Origin: Anaerolineae bacterium
Lineage (GTDB): Bacteria; Chloroflexota; Anaerolineae; Caldilineales; Caldilineaceae
Assembly (NCBI GenBank): GCA_030432295.1
Contig: JAUIHI010000006.1
Coordinates: forward strand, 62,001 to 126,000
Direction of reading: 5' to 3'
Length of the DNA stretch: 64,000 nucleotides
In this document: one piece after another, positions 44,808-53,267 of the stretch
Position numbering within the stretch: the first letter of the stretch is position 1
Layout: every line of letters starts with the position of its first letter
Made by a program: the position numbers and the translations under genes
The notes under the pieces: generated by a model
What the model saw: only the letters and a program-made list of their open reading frames with translations
The model's database searches: none
Told to the model about the DNA's origin: nothing

Positions 44808-46289
44808 ATGGAAGCATCTGAATACTGGTTTTTGGTCGCTGCGGCCCTCTCCTTTTTGGTTCCCGCCGGTTTGATTCTGATCGGCGCGGCCGGGATTGAT
44901 CCCAAACGTTCCTGGGCCGCAGCCCTGGCCGGTCTGGCCGCGATTGGCCTGGCGGGTGTGGGCTATTGGGCCGTGGGCTTTGCCCTGCAATTTGGCGGCA
45001 TCGGCCTTTTCTACAACGAGCCGGGTTTGCAGGGGCTGGTGTGGGAGTGGAGCGCGCTGCCCGCCAACTGGGGCAGCGGCTGGGGCACGGCGGGCCTGAG
45101 CGGCTGGTTTCTCAGCGGGGACGGGATAACCCCGGCTGCGTATGCCCTCTTTCTGGCCCATCTGCCCTGGGCGGCCACCGCGGCCCTCCTGCCAGTGTTG
45201 GCCCTGCGTGGACGTGCACCGGCCATCGCGGCTCTGGTGTTGGCCCTGGGCACAGGCGCATTCTTCTATCCACTGGCGGGCAATTGGGTGCAGGGCGGCG
45301 GCTGGCTGGCAGCCCTGGGGCGAAATCTGGGTGCCGGCCACGGGATGGTCGATTTTGGCGGTGCGGGAACGGTCTTTTTGGTGGCCGCGGCCATAACCGG
45401 CGCGGCTCTGCTGGTCTGGCTGCCCCGTCGAGCGCCCCTCGGCCTGGCTGACCCCAATCTGCCCACCGTCCACCTGCCGATGCTGGCGGTAGTGGGCGCG
45501 CTGCTTCTGCCGGTGGGCGTGCTCGGCTGGAGTTGGTCGAATCCGATTCAGGCCGGGGTGATCGGCGAACTGGGGCCGCTGCGGGGCAGTGTGAACAGTC
45601 TGCTCTTTCTGATCACAGGCTCGCTGATTCCGGTTCTCTACACCTGGTTTGTCACCGGTGAGAGCGACCCGATGATGGCGGCCAGAGGGATGGCTGCCGG
45701 TGCAATCGCCGGGCTGGGCGCGGGGCCTTTTGTCACCCCCGCCGCGGCACTGGTGGTGGGCCTGTTGGCTGGCGGCTCTGTACCCTTTGTCACCTTTGCG
45801 GTCAACCGGCTGCTGCGGCTCAACGACAGCGCCGGTATCCTCAGTATGACCGTCATCCCTGCCCTGCTCGGTCTGCTCTCGGTGGGGCTGTTTGCCGACG
45901 GATCTGTGGGCGCTGGTTGGCAGATGACCGGCGTGGGCAGCTATCTGGGCGTCACCGGCCAGGGCGTGACCGGGCTGGTGGCGGCTTCCGGCTTTGTGGC
46001 CGATTTCCCCGGCCAGTTGCAGGCCCAGGTCATCGGCGCTGTGACGCTATTGTTGTGGGGTTTTGTGATGGGGAGTCTGATCTGCGTGCCCCTGGCGGCC
46101 TTGGCCCACGGCATCGACGTAGCCACGGGAGCCAACCGTCAGGGTGAACCACTTCCCTATGACGCTGCCCCAATCAGTGGCCTGGCCGAGGATGGCCTGC
46201 CCGCCGAGGAGAGACCTGTTTACGTCGTCTCCCCTGCCCGTCCCCAGTGGTCCGAACGGGAGTCAGAGCAGCCAAGGATTCGAGAGTAG
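44808..46289 (+). CDS. Amt/Rh-family membrane protein lacking the twin-histidine pair
   Basis: A 493-residue protein with about eleven hydrophobic segments whose order and loops follow the ammonium transporter family: LVPAGLILIGAAG, GVGYWAVGFALQFGG, LAHLPWAATAALLPV, PLAGNWVQGGGWLAALG and GMVDFGGAGTVF, then NDSAGILSMTVIPALLG and LLSVGLFADG. The aspartate of DFAG is kept. The two pore histidines of AmtB (H168 and H318) align with Phe in GTVF and Thr in SMTV. The ammonium-conducting mechanism therefore cannot be the standard one; it may be a sensor or carry another solute. No glnK/glnB gene is adjacent. A TTG start at 44784 is an alternative. Confidence 0.75.
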   Translation: MEASEYWFLVAAALSFLVPAGLILIGAAGIDPKRSWAAALAGLAAIGLAGVGYWAVGFALQFGGIGLFYNEPGLQGLVWEWSALPANWGSGWGTAGLSGWFLSGDGITPAAYALFLAHLPWAATAALLPVLALRGRAPAIAALVLALGTGAFFYPLAGNWVQGGGWLAALGRNLGAGHGMVDFGGAGTVFLVAAAITGAALLVWLPRRAPLGLADPNLPTVHLPMLAVVGALLLPVGVLGWSWSNPIQAGVIGELGPLRGSVNSLLFLITGSLIPVLYTWFVTGESDPMMAARGMAAGAIAGLGAGPFVTPAAALVVGLLAGGSVPFVTFAVNRLLRLNDSAGILSMTVIPALLGLLSVGLFADGSVGAGWQMTGVGSYLGVTGQGVTGLVAASGFVADFPGQLQAQVIGAVTLLLWGFVMGSLICVPLAALAHGIDVATGANRQGEPLPYDAAPISGLAEDGLPAEERPVYVVSPARPQWSERESEQPRIRE

Positions 46290-46366
46290 CTGCCGCCGTC
46301 TGGGTTTCGATACGCCGCCACAAAGAGAGCACAAATCCGTGAGAAGTCTGCGGCGGCTACTCAACC
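46284..46366. repeat. Inverted repeat of the ggttgagtag family, copy B
   Basis: GAGTAGCTGCCGCC at 46284 and GGCGGCTACTC near 46352-46362 pair with one bulge, and the enclosed sequence contains gggtttcgatacgccgcc, words shared with 38946-39093. The left arm starts at the Amt-like gene's stop codon (46287-46289), so it may act as a terminator. Confidence 0.5.
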
Positions 46367-46391
46367 GGCGACGGCTGGACAAGTTAATTCT

Positions 46392-46985
46392 CTATCCGGC
46401 CAACCCAAACCGGTCCAGCACACTATAGACCGCTCCCCCTGGCCGCAGCTCACTGCGCATCAGCACCAATTCCGAGACTTCCCACTGGCCCAGAGATTGG
46501 GCCAGTGCTGTTTGCCCGGCCAGGAATGTGCCCGTCTGGGCGATCAGCCCGTTCTGCGCGTCCCGGCTGACACGGGCCAGTGTCAGATGCGGGTGGAAGC
46601 CCTGGCGCTCGACGGCAAAGCCGCACGCCTGCACCCCCGCTTCCACCTCTTTTTGCAGGCCCTCCAAACGCTGCATCTCCCCCGTCAATCCCGCCCACAG
46701 CACCCGCATCCTGCGCCAGTTGGGGAAAGCTCCTAAACCGTCCAAAGTGAGCGAAAAAAGTGGGCAGTCTGACGTCGCTTTTTCCAGCATTGCGCCGATC
46801 TGCTGGCGCTGTGCGGCTGTTGTGTCACCCAAAAAGCGCAGTGTCAGGTGATAGTTGCGCTGCTCAGTCCAGCGCAGGACGGAGGCCGCGTTCTGTTCGG
46901 CCAATCCCGCTGCCAGTTCTCCGGCCAGAGCAAAGAGGCGGTTGCGCAGTTCTTCGGGAATTTCAACGGCGATGAATGTTCGCAT
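46392..46985 (-). CDS. thpR: RNA 2',3'-cyclic phosphodiesterase ThpR
   Basis: A 197-residue member of the 2H phosphoesterase superfamily. Both catalytic H-x-T/S motifs are present: NYHLTLRFLGDTT and FHPHLTLARVSRD. The N-terminus RTFIAVEIPEELRNRLF is typical of ThpR (formerly LigT), which opens 2',3'-cyclic phosphates on RNA ends. The ATG at 46985 is chosen by alignment with the family; the frame stays open upstream through an unrelated aldo/keto reductase remnant and the resulting 49 extra residues are not part of the protein. Confidence 0.93.
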   Translation of the reverse strand: MRTFIAVEIPEELRNRLFALAGELAAGLAEQNAASVLRWTEQRNYHLTLRFLGDTTAAQRQQIGAMLEKATSDCPLFSLTLDGLGAFPNWRRMRVLWAGLTGEMQRLEGLQKEVEAGVQACGFAVERQGFHPHLTLARVSRDAQNGLIAQTGTFLAGQTALAQSLGQWEVSELVLMRSELRPGGAVYSVLDRFGLAG

Positions 46986-46990
46986 TTGCT

Positions 46991-47141
46991 CTAGCAGACG
47001 GTGGCGATGTGGCCAGCGGCGTCTCCGCCCAACTCCCGCAGGACAGCGCCCAGATTGGCCGTTGCCGTACATCGAAGCCGTGTCAAAACAGGTGACGCCG
47101 AGTTCGATGGCTCTGGCGACGGTAGCCCGCATATCCGGATT
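46991..47141 (-). pseudogene. Aldo/keto reductase remnant
   Basis: On the minus strand, MRATVARAIELGVTCFDTASMYGNGQ matches the second strand and helix of aldo/keto reductases (the catalytic Asp and Tyr lie in this stretch). A shift of frame follows, after which NLGAVLRELGGDAAGHIATV continues the same family until a stop at 46991-46993. Both the beginning and the rest of the barrel are missing. The left break adjoins thpR; the right break lies beside the 47-nt repeat. Confidence 0.75.
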
Positions 47142-47188
47142 GCAAAAAGGTCAAATTCTCCCGCAGAGTCACAGAAAACTTTAGGAGT

Positions 47189-47235
47189 GAAATCCGCTTT
47201 TATCAGAGTTCATCAGCGTTTATCAGTGGCTCAAA
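47189..47235 (-). repeat. 47-nt dispersed repeat, copy B
   Basis: Identical to 10134-10180 at 46 of 47 positions. It ends 18 bases before the methyltransferase stop codon at 47254, the same offset as copy A from the tsaE stop. The next bases (tcaaagggctttt) also resemble those after copy A. Confidence 0.85.
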
Positions 47236-47253
47236 GGGCTTTTGGCAGCAGAG

Positions 47254-47988
47254 TCACGGCTGCTTACGCAGGACGTAAATGGCCCAGCCCACGTATTCCC
47301 GCCCGTAGCGGGTATATTCGTCCTGGCTCTCGCGCAAATGTTTGTGGACCTGTTCCCGTTCCGGGTGGTCGGGGTTTTCGGCCAGCCAGTCCAGCAGTCC
47401 CCGCCAGTTGCCAGCTTCGTAGTTGTCCCACTCGTCCTGGCTGGAACGCACCACAAAGCCTACCTCAAAACCCTCCTGCCGGGCAACCTCGAACAATTCC
47501 GGCTCGGTGGGGAACTGCTCCGAGCGGGCGTAGGCAGGGGGCACGAGGGCTGTGCGCCAGTAGACTTCGCCGATGGCCAGGCTGCCGCCGGGACGGATGG
47601 CGTCGCGCATCCCCCGGATTGTGCCACGAAAGTCGCCCCAGATGAATGTGGCGCCGATGCAGGCGGCCACATCGAAGCTGGCCGGAGCAAACGCGTATTC
47701 TTCGCCCCGGGACTGGACGATCTCAAAACGATCCTGCCAGCCGATGCGGGCAAATTTCTGTCGAGCGCGTTCGCAGGCCGCGGCACGCACGTCAATGCCC
47801 ACGCCGTTGACGCCGTAGGCTTCACCCCAGAGACGCAGCATTTCGCCAAAACCACAGCCGAAGTCGATGACCCGCTGGCCGTGCCGCAAGCCCATCACCT
47901 GACCGATGCGCAGCAGTTTCTCTGCCGAGATGGGGTTGACCAACTCCATATGGCGTTCAGAGATATCTTTCAGATCGAGAAAATTCAT
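47254..47988 (-). CDS. Class I SAM-dependent methyltransferase
   Basis: A 244-residue methyltransferase: motif I VIDFGCGFGEML, the acidic strand end GVGIDVRAAACERA, motif SFDVAACIGATFIWGDF and post-motif RPGGSLAIGEVYW. A helical C-terminal part carries many charged residues and WLAENPDHPEREQV. The substrate is unknown. It starts 38 bp after the tricorn-like gene's stop on the same strand, so the two are probably co-transcribed. Confidence 0.9.
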   Translation of the reverse strand: MNFLDLKDISERHMELVNPISAEKLLRIGQVMGLRHGQRVIDFGCGFGEMLRLWGEAYGVNGVGIDVRAAACERARQKFARIGWQDRFEIVQSRGEEYAFAPASFDVAACIGATFIWGDFRGTIRGMRDAIRPGGSLAIGEVYWRTALVPPAYARSEQFPTEPELFEVARQEGFEVGFVVRSSQDEWDNYEAGNWRGLLDWLAENPDHPEREQVHKHLRESQDEYTRYGREYVGWAIYVLRKQP

Positions 47989-48026
47989 GGCTACTCCAAG
48001 ATTCCAGAGCGTATACGGTTGGGTAA

Positions 48027-51000
48027 TTAAACTTCGCGCGGCGGCAGTTTGGGCAACGCCCGGCTGGGACGGCTGCTGGCATCCGGCGGCTGCATAGGCG
48101 GCTTGGCTTCCAGCAGTTTCAGGATTTCGTCGATGGCGCGCTCCAGTTGGGTATCCCGCCCGGCCTGGTAGTCCTGGGGGGTGATGTCCACTTCGATGTC
48201 CGGATCGGTCCCGTAATTTTCCACACTCCAGCCCACATCCTCAAACCAGAAGCTGAACTCTGGCTGGGTGGTGACTGTGCCGTCCACCAGCGCGTGGCGG
48301 GGCCAGATGCCCACGACGCCGCCCCAGGTGCGCTTGCCCACCAGCGGCCCCAGTCCCATCATTTTGAAGCTGTGGCTGAAGATGTCGCCGTCGCTGCCCG
48401 CGTGTTCGTTGGTCAGGGCCAGCAGGGGACCGGCTACCGATTCTCGCGGGTAGGGGGTGTAACCGCCCCAGCGTTCCAGATCGTAGCCCAGACGCCGCCG
48501 GGCCAGCTTGTCCAGGAGCAGGGAGCTGACATTGCCGCCGCCGTTGAAGCGCACATCCACAATCAGCGCGGGCTTGTCCACCTCGGCCAGATAGCCCCGG
48601 TGAAACTCGGCATAGCCGTTGCTGCCCATATCCGGGATGTGGACGTAGCCCACCTGCTCGTGGCTGGCTTCGTGAACCCGTTGGCGATTGGCGTTGACCC
48701 AGGCCCGGTAGCGGGCGGCCTGCTCGCTGGCAAGGGTCTGGACAGTGACTGTGCGCAGTCCGTTCTCCTCTTTGGGCTTGCGCCGTTTGCCCTCTTTCTT
48801 TGTTGTATCGTTCTTTACTGTGTCGTCGCCATCTGCGCTCTGCTTGTCCGCAGCCGCTTCGTCTGGCGTCTCCGGCGTCTCCTTGGCGGCTTCTGCTTTG
48901 CGCCAGATCGTCAGCATTACCTCTTCGTGGGCCTGGTTCACCAACAACTGGGCCGGGCTGACGGCTTTGCTGACCGGCTGGCCGTTGACCGCCACCAGCA
49001 GATCGCCGGGGCGTACGCTTACACCGGGCGCGGCCAGGGGCGAATGGGCCTGTTCGTCCCAGGGATCGCCCAGGATGAAATTCTCCAGCCGGTAGCCTTT
49101 GGCCGCGTCGTCCCACAGCGCGTCCGCGCCCAGGAAGCCCTGATTGAAGCTGGTGCGGGGGCGATAGTCGCCGCCGATTTCGTAGGCGTGGCTCGTACCC
49201 AATTCCCCCTGCATCTCCCACATCAGATCGCTGAACTCCGTGCGGCTGCTCACCCGCTGGATGAGGGGGAAGTAGCGGTGATAGACCGTCTGCCAGTCCA
49301 CCTCGGACATCTCCTCATTCCAGAAGTGGTCCCGTTGCAACCGCCAGGCTTCCCGGAACATCTGCTCCCATTCGCTCTGGGGGTCTACAGAGACTTTGGC
49401 CCGGCCCAGGCTGATCCAGCCAGTTTTGCGGGGACTGCCGCTCTCGCTGGCGGGCTTCTCCCCAGCAGGGATGACCCGCAGACGGCCATGGGCCCAGTAG
49501 ATCAGCTTCTTGCGGTTGCGGGAGAGGGCGAAGGATTGGACGCCATCCACCAGTGTATCGGCCCGAAATTCCTTGAAATTCCAGGCCCGCAGCAGACCGT
49601 CGCCGCCGCTGCCATCTTCCTCTCCGTCGTCGTCTTCCTGGCTGCCTTTGATGGGCAAAATTGTGAAGAGCGCCTTGCCCGGTGCGCCAGCGATGCGCCC
49701 GTAGCGACCCTCCGGCACGGGGAAAGCCAGCACCCGGTCGGCGATGCCCTCCAGATCGATACGGATGAACTTCTTCTTTTTGGTCTTGCCTGCTTTCTCC
49801 TGCTCACCCTCTTTGCCGTCGCTGGGCGACTTGCCATCCTTTGGCTTTTCCTGGGCAGTGGCTTCTCCCCCATTTTCATCAGCGCCGGTCCAGCGCCGGG
49901 CGTGGGCAGCGCCAAAACGGGAAAATGAGCGGCTTTCGTCTTCCTCGTCGTCGTAGTCGTCGTCTAAACCGTCCAGATCGTCGTCCAGGTCGCCGGGGTC
50001 GTCGTCCGGGTCTTCGCCTTCCAAATCGTCGTCCAGAGGCAGGTGGTCGTCGTCTTCCTCGTCCCCGTCCTCTTCGCCCCCACCCTCTTCGCTTTCGTCG
50101 CCCTCGTCTTCGTCTTCCAATTCGTCGTCGTCCAGTTCGTCATCATCCTCATCCGCGTCCATCTCCGGTTCTTCGTCGGGCTGGGGAATGAACGGGTTGG
50201 GCAGATCGGCCTGAAGGGTGATCAGATAGGGGCGCACGCCGCGAGGGAAACTGAGCGCGAAGGAAAGTGTGTCGTTGACCGGGTTGAACTCCCGGTAGGA
50301 GAGAAAGTAGAGATAGCGACCCTCCGCGTCGAAGGCCGGGCGCACATCCCGCAGCACCGGACGGGTGACGGGGAAGACTTTCCCCTCGCGCAGGCTCTCA
50401 TCCTCAGCTTCGGGGTCCGCCAGGCGAAAGAGACGGATTTCGGTGGTCTGGTGGGTGGCGGCAAAGCCATAGGCCAGCCAGCGGCCATCCGGCGACCAGT
50501 CCACGCCGCCGATGCGCTGGAAGGGGCTACGATCGACGACAGTCACCGCCTGGCTTTCCAGATCGATGAGCAGCAGTTCGTGGCGGTGGTTGGTCAAGGC
50601 CACCCGGTCGTGGGTAGGGGAGACGGAATAGTCGATGGCCCGCCCGAACTCTGCACTGTCGAGAAGTTTGGGTGCGACGCCCGGCTCCCGGCTGTGAATC
50701 TCCAGCCGCTCCTCGCCGCTGGCATCGCTGACGAGCAGCAGCCGCTTGCCGTCGTTGAGATAGTCGGCCAGGCGATAGCGCACCCCATCCCGCTGGCCCA
50801 GTTGGATCACCGCGCCCTCCTGGTTGTGGAAGGCGAAGGCTTTGCCCCGGGTGGTGATGGCGATAGCCGTGCCCGCGGGGTTCAGGCCAGCGCTGTCCAG
50901 ATAGCGGCTGGCGTTGACAAATTTGCGGTTGCGCTGGACCCGGGGACTGCGATAGGTGACTTCGACTTTGTGGCTGGTTCCATCCGCGGGGTCAAAGACG

Positions 51001-51779
51001 TAGAGATCGGCCCCCGCGTGATAGACGATGCGCTGGCCGTCGCTGGCTGGGTTGCGGGCGTAGTAGTCCGCGTGATCCGTGTGGCGGGTCAGGTCGCTGC
51101 CGTCGGGCCGGGCACTGTAGAGGTTGCCGATGCCCTCGTGATCGCTGACAAAATAGATGCGGCCCGCTGCTTCGCCATTGACGATCCACATAGGGGAGGC
51201 GATGTTTCCGGCCATATCGGGCAAAAAGGGCTGAAAGTCGCCGTCCCCGTTGCTGTCCAGCCAGAGATGGCCGGCTGTGCCGCCCCGGTAGCGCTTCCAG
51301 CGTGCGGGGTCGCCGGTGTTGCGTCCCAGCACCACACCGCCATTTGGGCCAAAATCCAGAGAGCGGGCCGGGCCATAGGGCAACTTTTCCACCGCGCCGT
51401 TGGCCGCGTCTGCCGCCACCTGATAAATTTCATATTCGCCCCGATGGGCCTGACCGTAGGCAGACATAAAGAGAATGCGACTGGGGCCGCCATCCCGACT
51501 CCAGCCCAGCACCCGGCAGTCGCTGCCCAGATAGGTCAAGCGTCGGGCCTCGCCCCCTTCGGCGGGCATTGCGTAGATTTCGGAGTTGCCCTCTTCCCGC
51601 CCGACAAAGGCCAGGGATGCGCCGTCCGGCGAATAGAAGGGGTAGGTGACGCTGCCCAGGTTGGCGGTCAAACGCCGGGCTACACCGCCGCTGACCGGGA
51701 CCTCCCAGAGGTCGTCCTCGGAGACAAAGGCGATGCGGTCGCTGTGGATGGTGGGAAAACGATAGTAGCCGATTGTCAT
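48027..51779 (-). CDS. Tricorn-like S41 protease with a large acidic insert
   Basis: A 1250-residue cytoplasmic-type tricorn protease homologue; no signal peptide is seen. Two beta-propeller regions (residues 1-310 and about 310-780), a PDZ domain (SVRPGDLLVAVNGQPVS) and the S41 core follow the tricorn order. Catalytic residues align: GTSHAYEIGG (His about 864), AGSDGDIFSHSF (Ser about 1129) and VENYGTDPDIEVD (Glu about 1187). Two insertions stand out: a block of about 85 residues near 560-645 that is nearly all Asp and Glu, and a Lys/Glu/Asp-rich stretch of about 45 residues between the PDZ and protease parts. The start MTIGYYRFPTIHSDRIAF is typical; the frame upstream to 51884 crosses a hairpin. 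Confidence 0.92.
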   Translation of the reverse strand: MTIGYYRFPTIHSDRIAFVSEDDLWEVPVSGGVARRLTANLGSVTYPFYSPDGASLAFVGREEGNSEIYAMPAEGGEARRLTYLGSDCRVLGWSRDGGPSRILFMSAYGQAHRGEYEIYQVAADAANGAVEKLPYGPARSLDFGPNGGVVLGRNTGDPARWKRYRGGTAGHLWLDSNGDGDFQPFLPDMAGNIASPMWIVNGEAAGRIYFVSDHEGIGNLYSARPDGSDLTRHTDHADYYARNPASDGQRIVYHAGADLYVFDPADGTSHKVEVTYRSPRVQRNRKFVNASRYLDSAGLNPAGTAIAITTRGKAFAFHNQEGAVIQLGQRDGVRYRLADYLNDGKRLLLVSDASGEERLEIHSREPGVAPKLLDSAEFGRAIDYSVSPTHDRVALTNHRHELLLIDLESQAVTVVDRSPFQRIGGVDWSPDGRWLAYGFAATHQTTEIRLFRLADPEAEDESLREGKVFPVTRPVLRDVRPAFDAEGRYLYFLSYREFNPVNDTLSFALSFPRGVRPYLITLQADLPNPFIPQPDEEPEMDADEDDDELDDDELEDEDEGDESEEGGGEEDGDEEDDDHLPLDDDLEGEDPDDDPGDLDDDLDGLDDDYDDEEDESRSFSRFGAAHARRWTGADENGGEATAQEKPKDGKSPSDGKEGEQEKAGKTKKKKFIRIDLEGIADRVLAFPVPEGRYGRIAGAPGKALFTILPIKGSQEDDDGEEDGSGGDGLLRAWNFKEFRADTLVDGVQSFALSRNRKKLIYWAHGRLRVIPAGEKPASESGSPRKTGWISLGRAKVSVDPQSEWEQMFREAWRLQRDHFWNEEMSEVDWQTVYHRYFPLIQRVSSRTEFSDLMWEMQGELGTSHAYEIGGDYRPRTSFNQGFLGADALWDDAAKGYRLENFILGDPWDEQAHSPLAAPGVSVRPGDLLVAVNGQPVSKAVSPAQLLVNQAHEEVMLTIWRKAEAAKETPETPDEAAADKQSADGDDTVKNDTTKKEGKRRKPKEENGLRTVTVQTLASEQAARYRAWVNANRQRVHEASHEQVGYVHIPDMGSNGYAEFHRGYLAEVDKPALIVDVRFNGGGNVSSLLLDKLARRRLGYDLERWGGYTPYPRESVAGPLLALTNEHAGSDGDIFSHSFKMMGLGPLVGKRTWGGVVGIWPRHALVDGTVTTQPEFSFWFEDVGWSVENYGTDPDIEVDITPQDYQAGRDTQLERAIDEILKLLEAKPPMQPPDASSRPSRALPKLPPREV

Positions 51780-51799
51780 GCAACCCCGCTTTGTGACCA

Positions 51800-51832
51800 A
51801 AAAGTTGGACTTCGCGCAGAAGTCCAACTTTT
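51800..51832. repeat. 14-bp perfect hairpin in the leader of the tricorn-like gene
   Basis: AAAAGTTGGACTTC (51800-51813) and GAAGTCCAACTTTT (51819-51832) are exact reverse complements around GCGCA. It begins 20 bases upstream of the tricorn ATG (51779, minus strand). Sequence and position resemble the hairpin before the Uma2 gene (34690-34721). Confidence 0.75.
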
Positions 51833-51983
51833 GTTGTGTGAAAGATAGACGAGTAGTATACCGTTTGGCTGGATGGGCTGGCAAATTTTTCTTGAATGTT
51901 CAGACTGAAAACTCCTTTGCATCTGTATTGCTTTGGGGTAGGATGTGGGGTACAGAAGCACTCCACCGACTGGAAAGAATTCG

Positions 51984-53267
51984 ATGAAACGTTCATTTCT
52001 CACACGCCTGTGGTTTATCCCCATCTGTCTTTTGTTGGCTGCCTGCGCGCCCATGCCAGAGGGAAATGTGATTGGCTATCTGGTGGGGCAACAGTTGGGG
52101 GGCAATCGCAGCACGCCAGCGGCTTTTGGGACCGGTTCGATCCAGGGCGAAGTGTGGATGGAAGGCCGTCCGGCTGCCGGTGTCTCTGTGCTGGTGGCCG
52201 AACGCACGGGCCGTCCACACGCCACGACAACTGATGGCGACGGTCGTTATCGCATAGACGGTGTGCCGCCGGGCCAGTATGTGGTGGCGTCTGTCGGGCC
52301 AGAGAGCGAGGAAGCAGCCGTGGCTGGCGCGTGGGGCGTGCCCTGGCTGGTCACAGTCGAAGCCGAAAAAGCGGCTGTTGCGCCCCGGTTGACCGTTCAG
52401 CGTCACATCGCCGCACCTCTGCCGGACGATCTGGCCGAAGAAGTCCGGCTCTCTGCCGGGGAGCCCTACACCGCGTCCGCCCCGTACCCCGTCGGCTCTG
52501 TGGCCTGGGGACAGGCCTTTGCCTTCGAGCGGGACGGCGCGGTCATCGACACTTTGCGGGTCTATCATCCGCTGACTGAGAGTGCGGAGCCACTGCCGCT
52601 GATCTTCGGCGTCTTTCCCGGCGTCATCGACGGCTGGGAGCCGGTGAGCGTGGCCTACGCCGCCGCGGGCTATACAGTCGTAGCCATTTCCCCCCACGGC
52701 AGCCGGGGGCTGGATGTCTACGCCCACGCCGAGGACGCGCGGGTAGTTTTACATCTGGCCCGGCAAGGACTGCTGGGGGTGGATGTGGCGGACGCGCCCG
52801 CGGTGGCAATGGGGGGCAGCTTCAGCAGTGCGGTCCTGCACCGGCTGCTGCGAGACGAGCGGGATCAGTTCACGGCCTGGGTGACAGCCGGAGGGATCAG
52901 CAACGCCTTCTCCGGCAGCGCGGATTTCTATGCAGGCAAGCTGTCGATTCCCGATCCCTACGGGCTGGTGATCCCGGCCCTCGGCCCGGCCAATATCTAT
53001 CCCGTGCCTTTTCTGCGCTTTTCGCCGGTCTACACCGCGGCCCATCTGCCGCCCACGCTGATCATCCATACAGACGCGGACGCCATCATTCCCATCGACC
53101 AGGCCTATCAGTTGGAGGCGGCCTTGCGCGCCGCGGATGTGCCGGTGGAGGTCTTCTACTATCGGGATGTGAGCCACTATTTGCAGATCGGAGAGGACAT
53201 CACCGAGGCGGGGAAGGCGATGTTCGGGCTGGTGCTGGATTTTGTGGAGAGGTATACGGCGCGGTAG
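51984..53267 (+). CDS. Lipoprotein with carboxypeptidase-regulatory-like and alpha/beta-hydrolase domains
   Basis: A 427-residue predicted lipoprotein: signal peptide WFIPICLLLAAC with the lipid Cys about 21. Residues 50-120 form a beta-sandwich of the carboxypeptidase regulatory-like kind (GSIQGEVWMEGRPAAGVSV, ATTTDGDGRYRIDGVPPGQY). Residues 190-427 are an alpha/beta hydrolase: nucleophile region AMGGSFSSAVLH, aspartate in IIHTDADAIIP and the catalytic-type His in DVSHYLQIG. It could be an esterase or dipeptidyl-peptidase-like enzyme outside the cell. ATG 51984 follows GGAAAGAA. Confidence 0.82.
   Translation: MKRSFLTRLWFIPICLLLAACAPMPEGNVIGYLVGQQLGGNRSTPAAFGTGSIQGEVWMEGRPAAGVSVLVAERTGRPHATTTDGDGRYRIDGVPPGQYVVASVGPESEEAAVAGAWGVPWLVTVEAEKAAVAPRLTVQRHIAAPLPDDLAEEVRLSAGEPYTASAPYPVGSVAWGQAFAFERDGAVIDTLRVYHPLTESAEPLPLIFGVFPGVIDGWEPVSVAYAAAGYTVVAISPHGSRGLDVYAHAEDARVVLHLARQGLLGVDVADAPAVAMGGSFSSAVLHRLLRDERDQFTAWVTAGGISNAFSGSADFYAGKLSIPDPYGLVIPALGPANIYPVPFLRFSPVYTAAHLPPTLIIHTDADAIIPIDQAYQLEAALRAADVPVEVFYYRDVSHYLQIGEDITEAGKAMFGLVLDFVERYTAR

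Noticed and set aside
46392-47132. Long form of ThpR starting at 47132
   Set aside because: The first 49 residues belong to an aldo/keto reductase remnant; ThpR similarity begins at 46985.
48147-49928. 593-codon open frame opposite the tricorn-like gene
   Set aside because: Antisense shadow; the real gene has all tricorn catalytic motifs in order.
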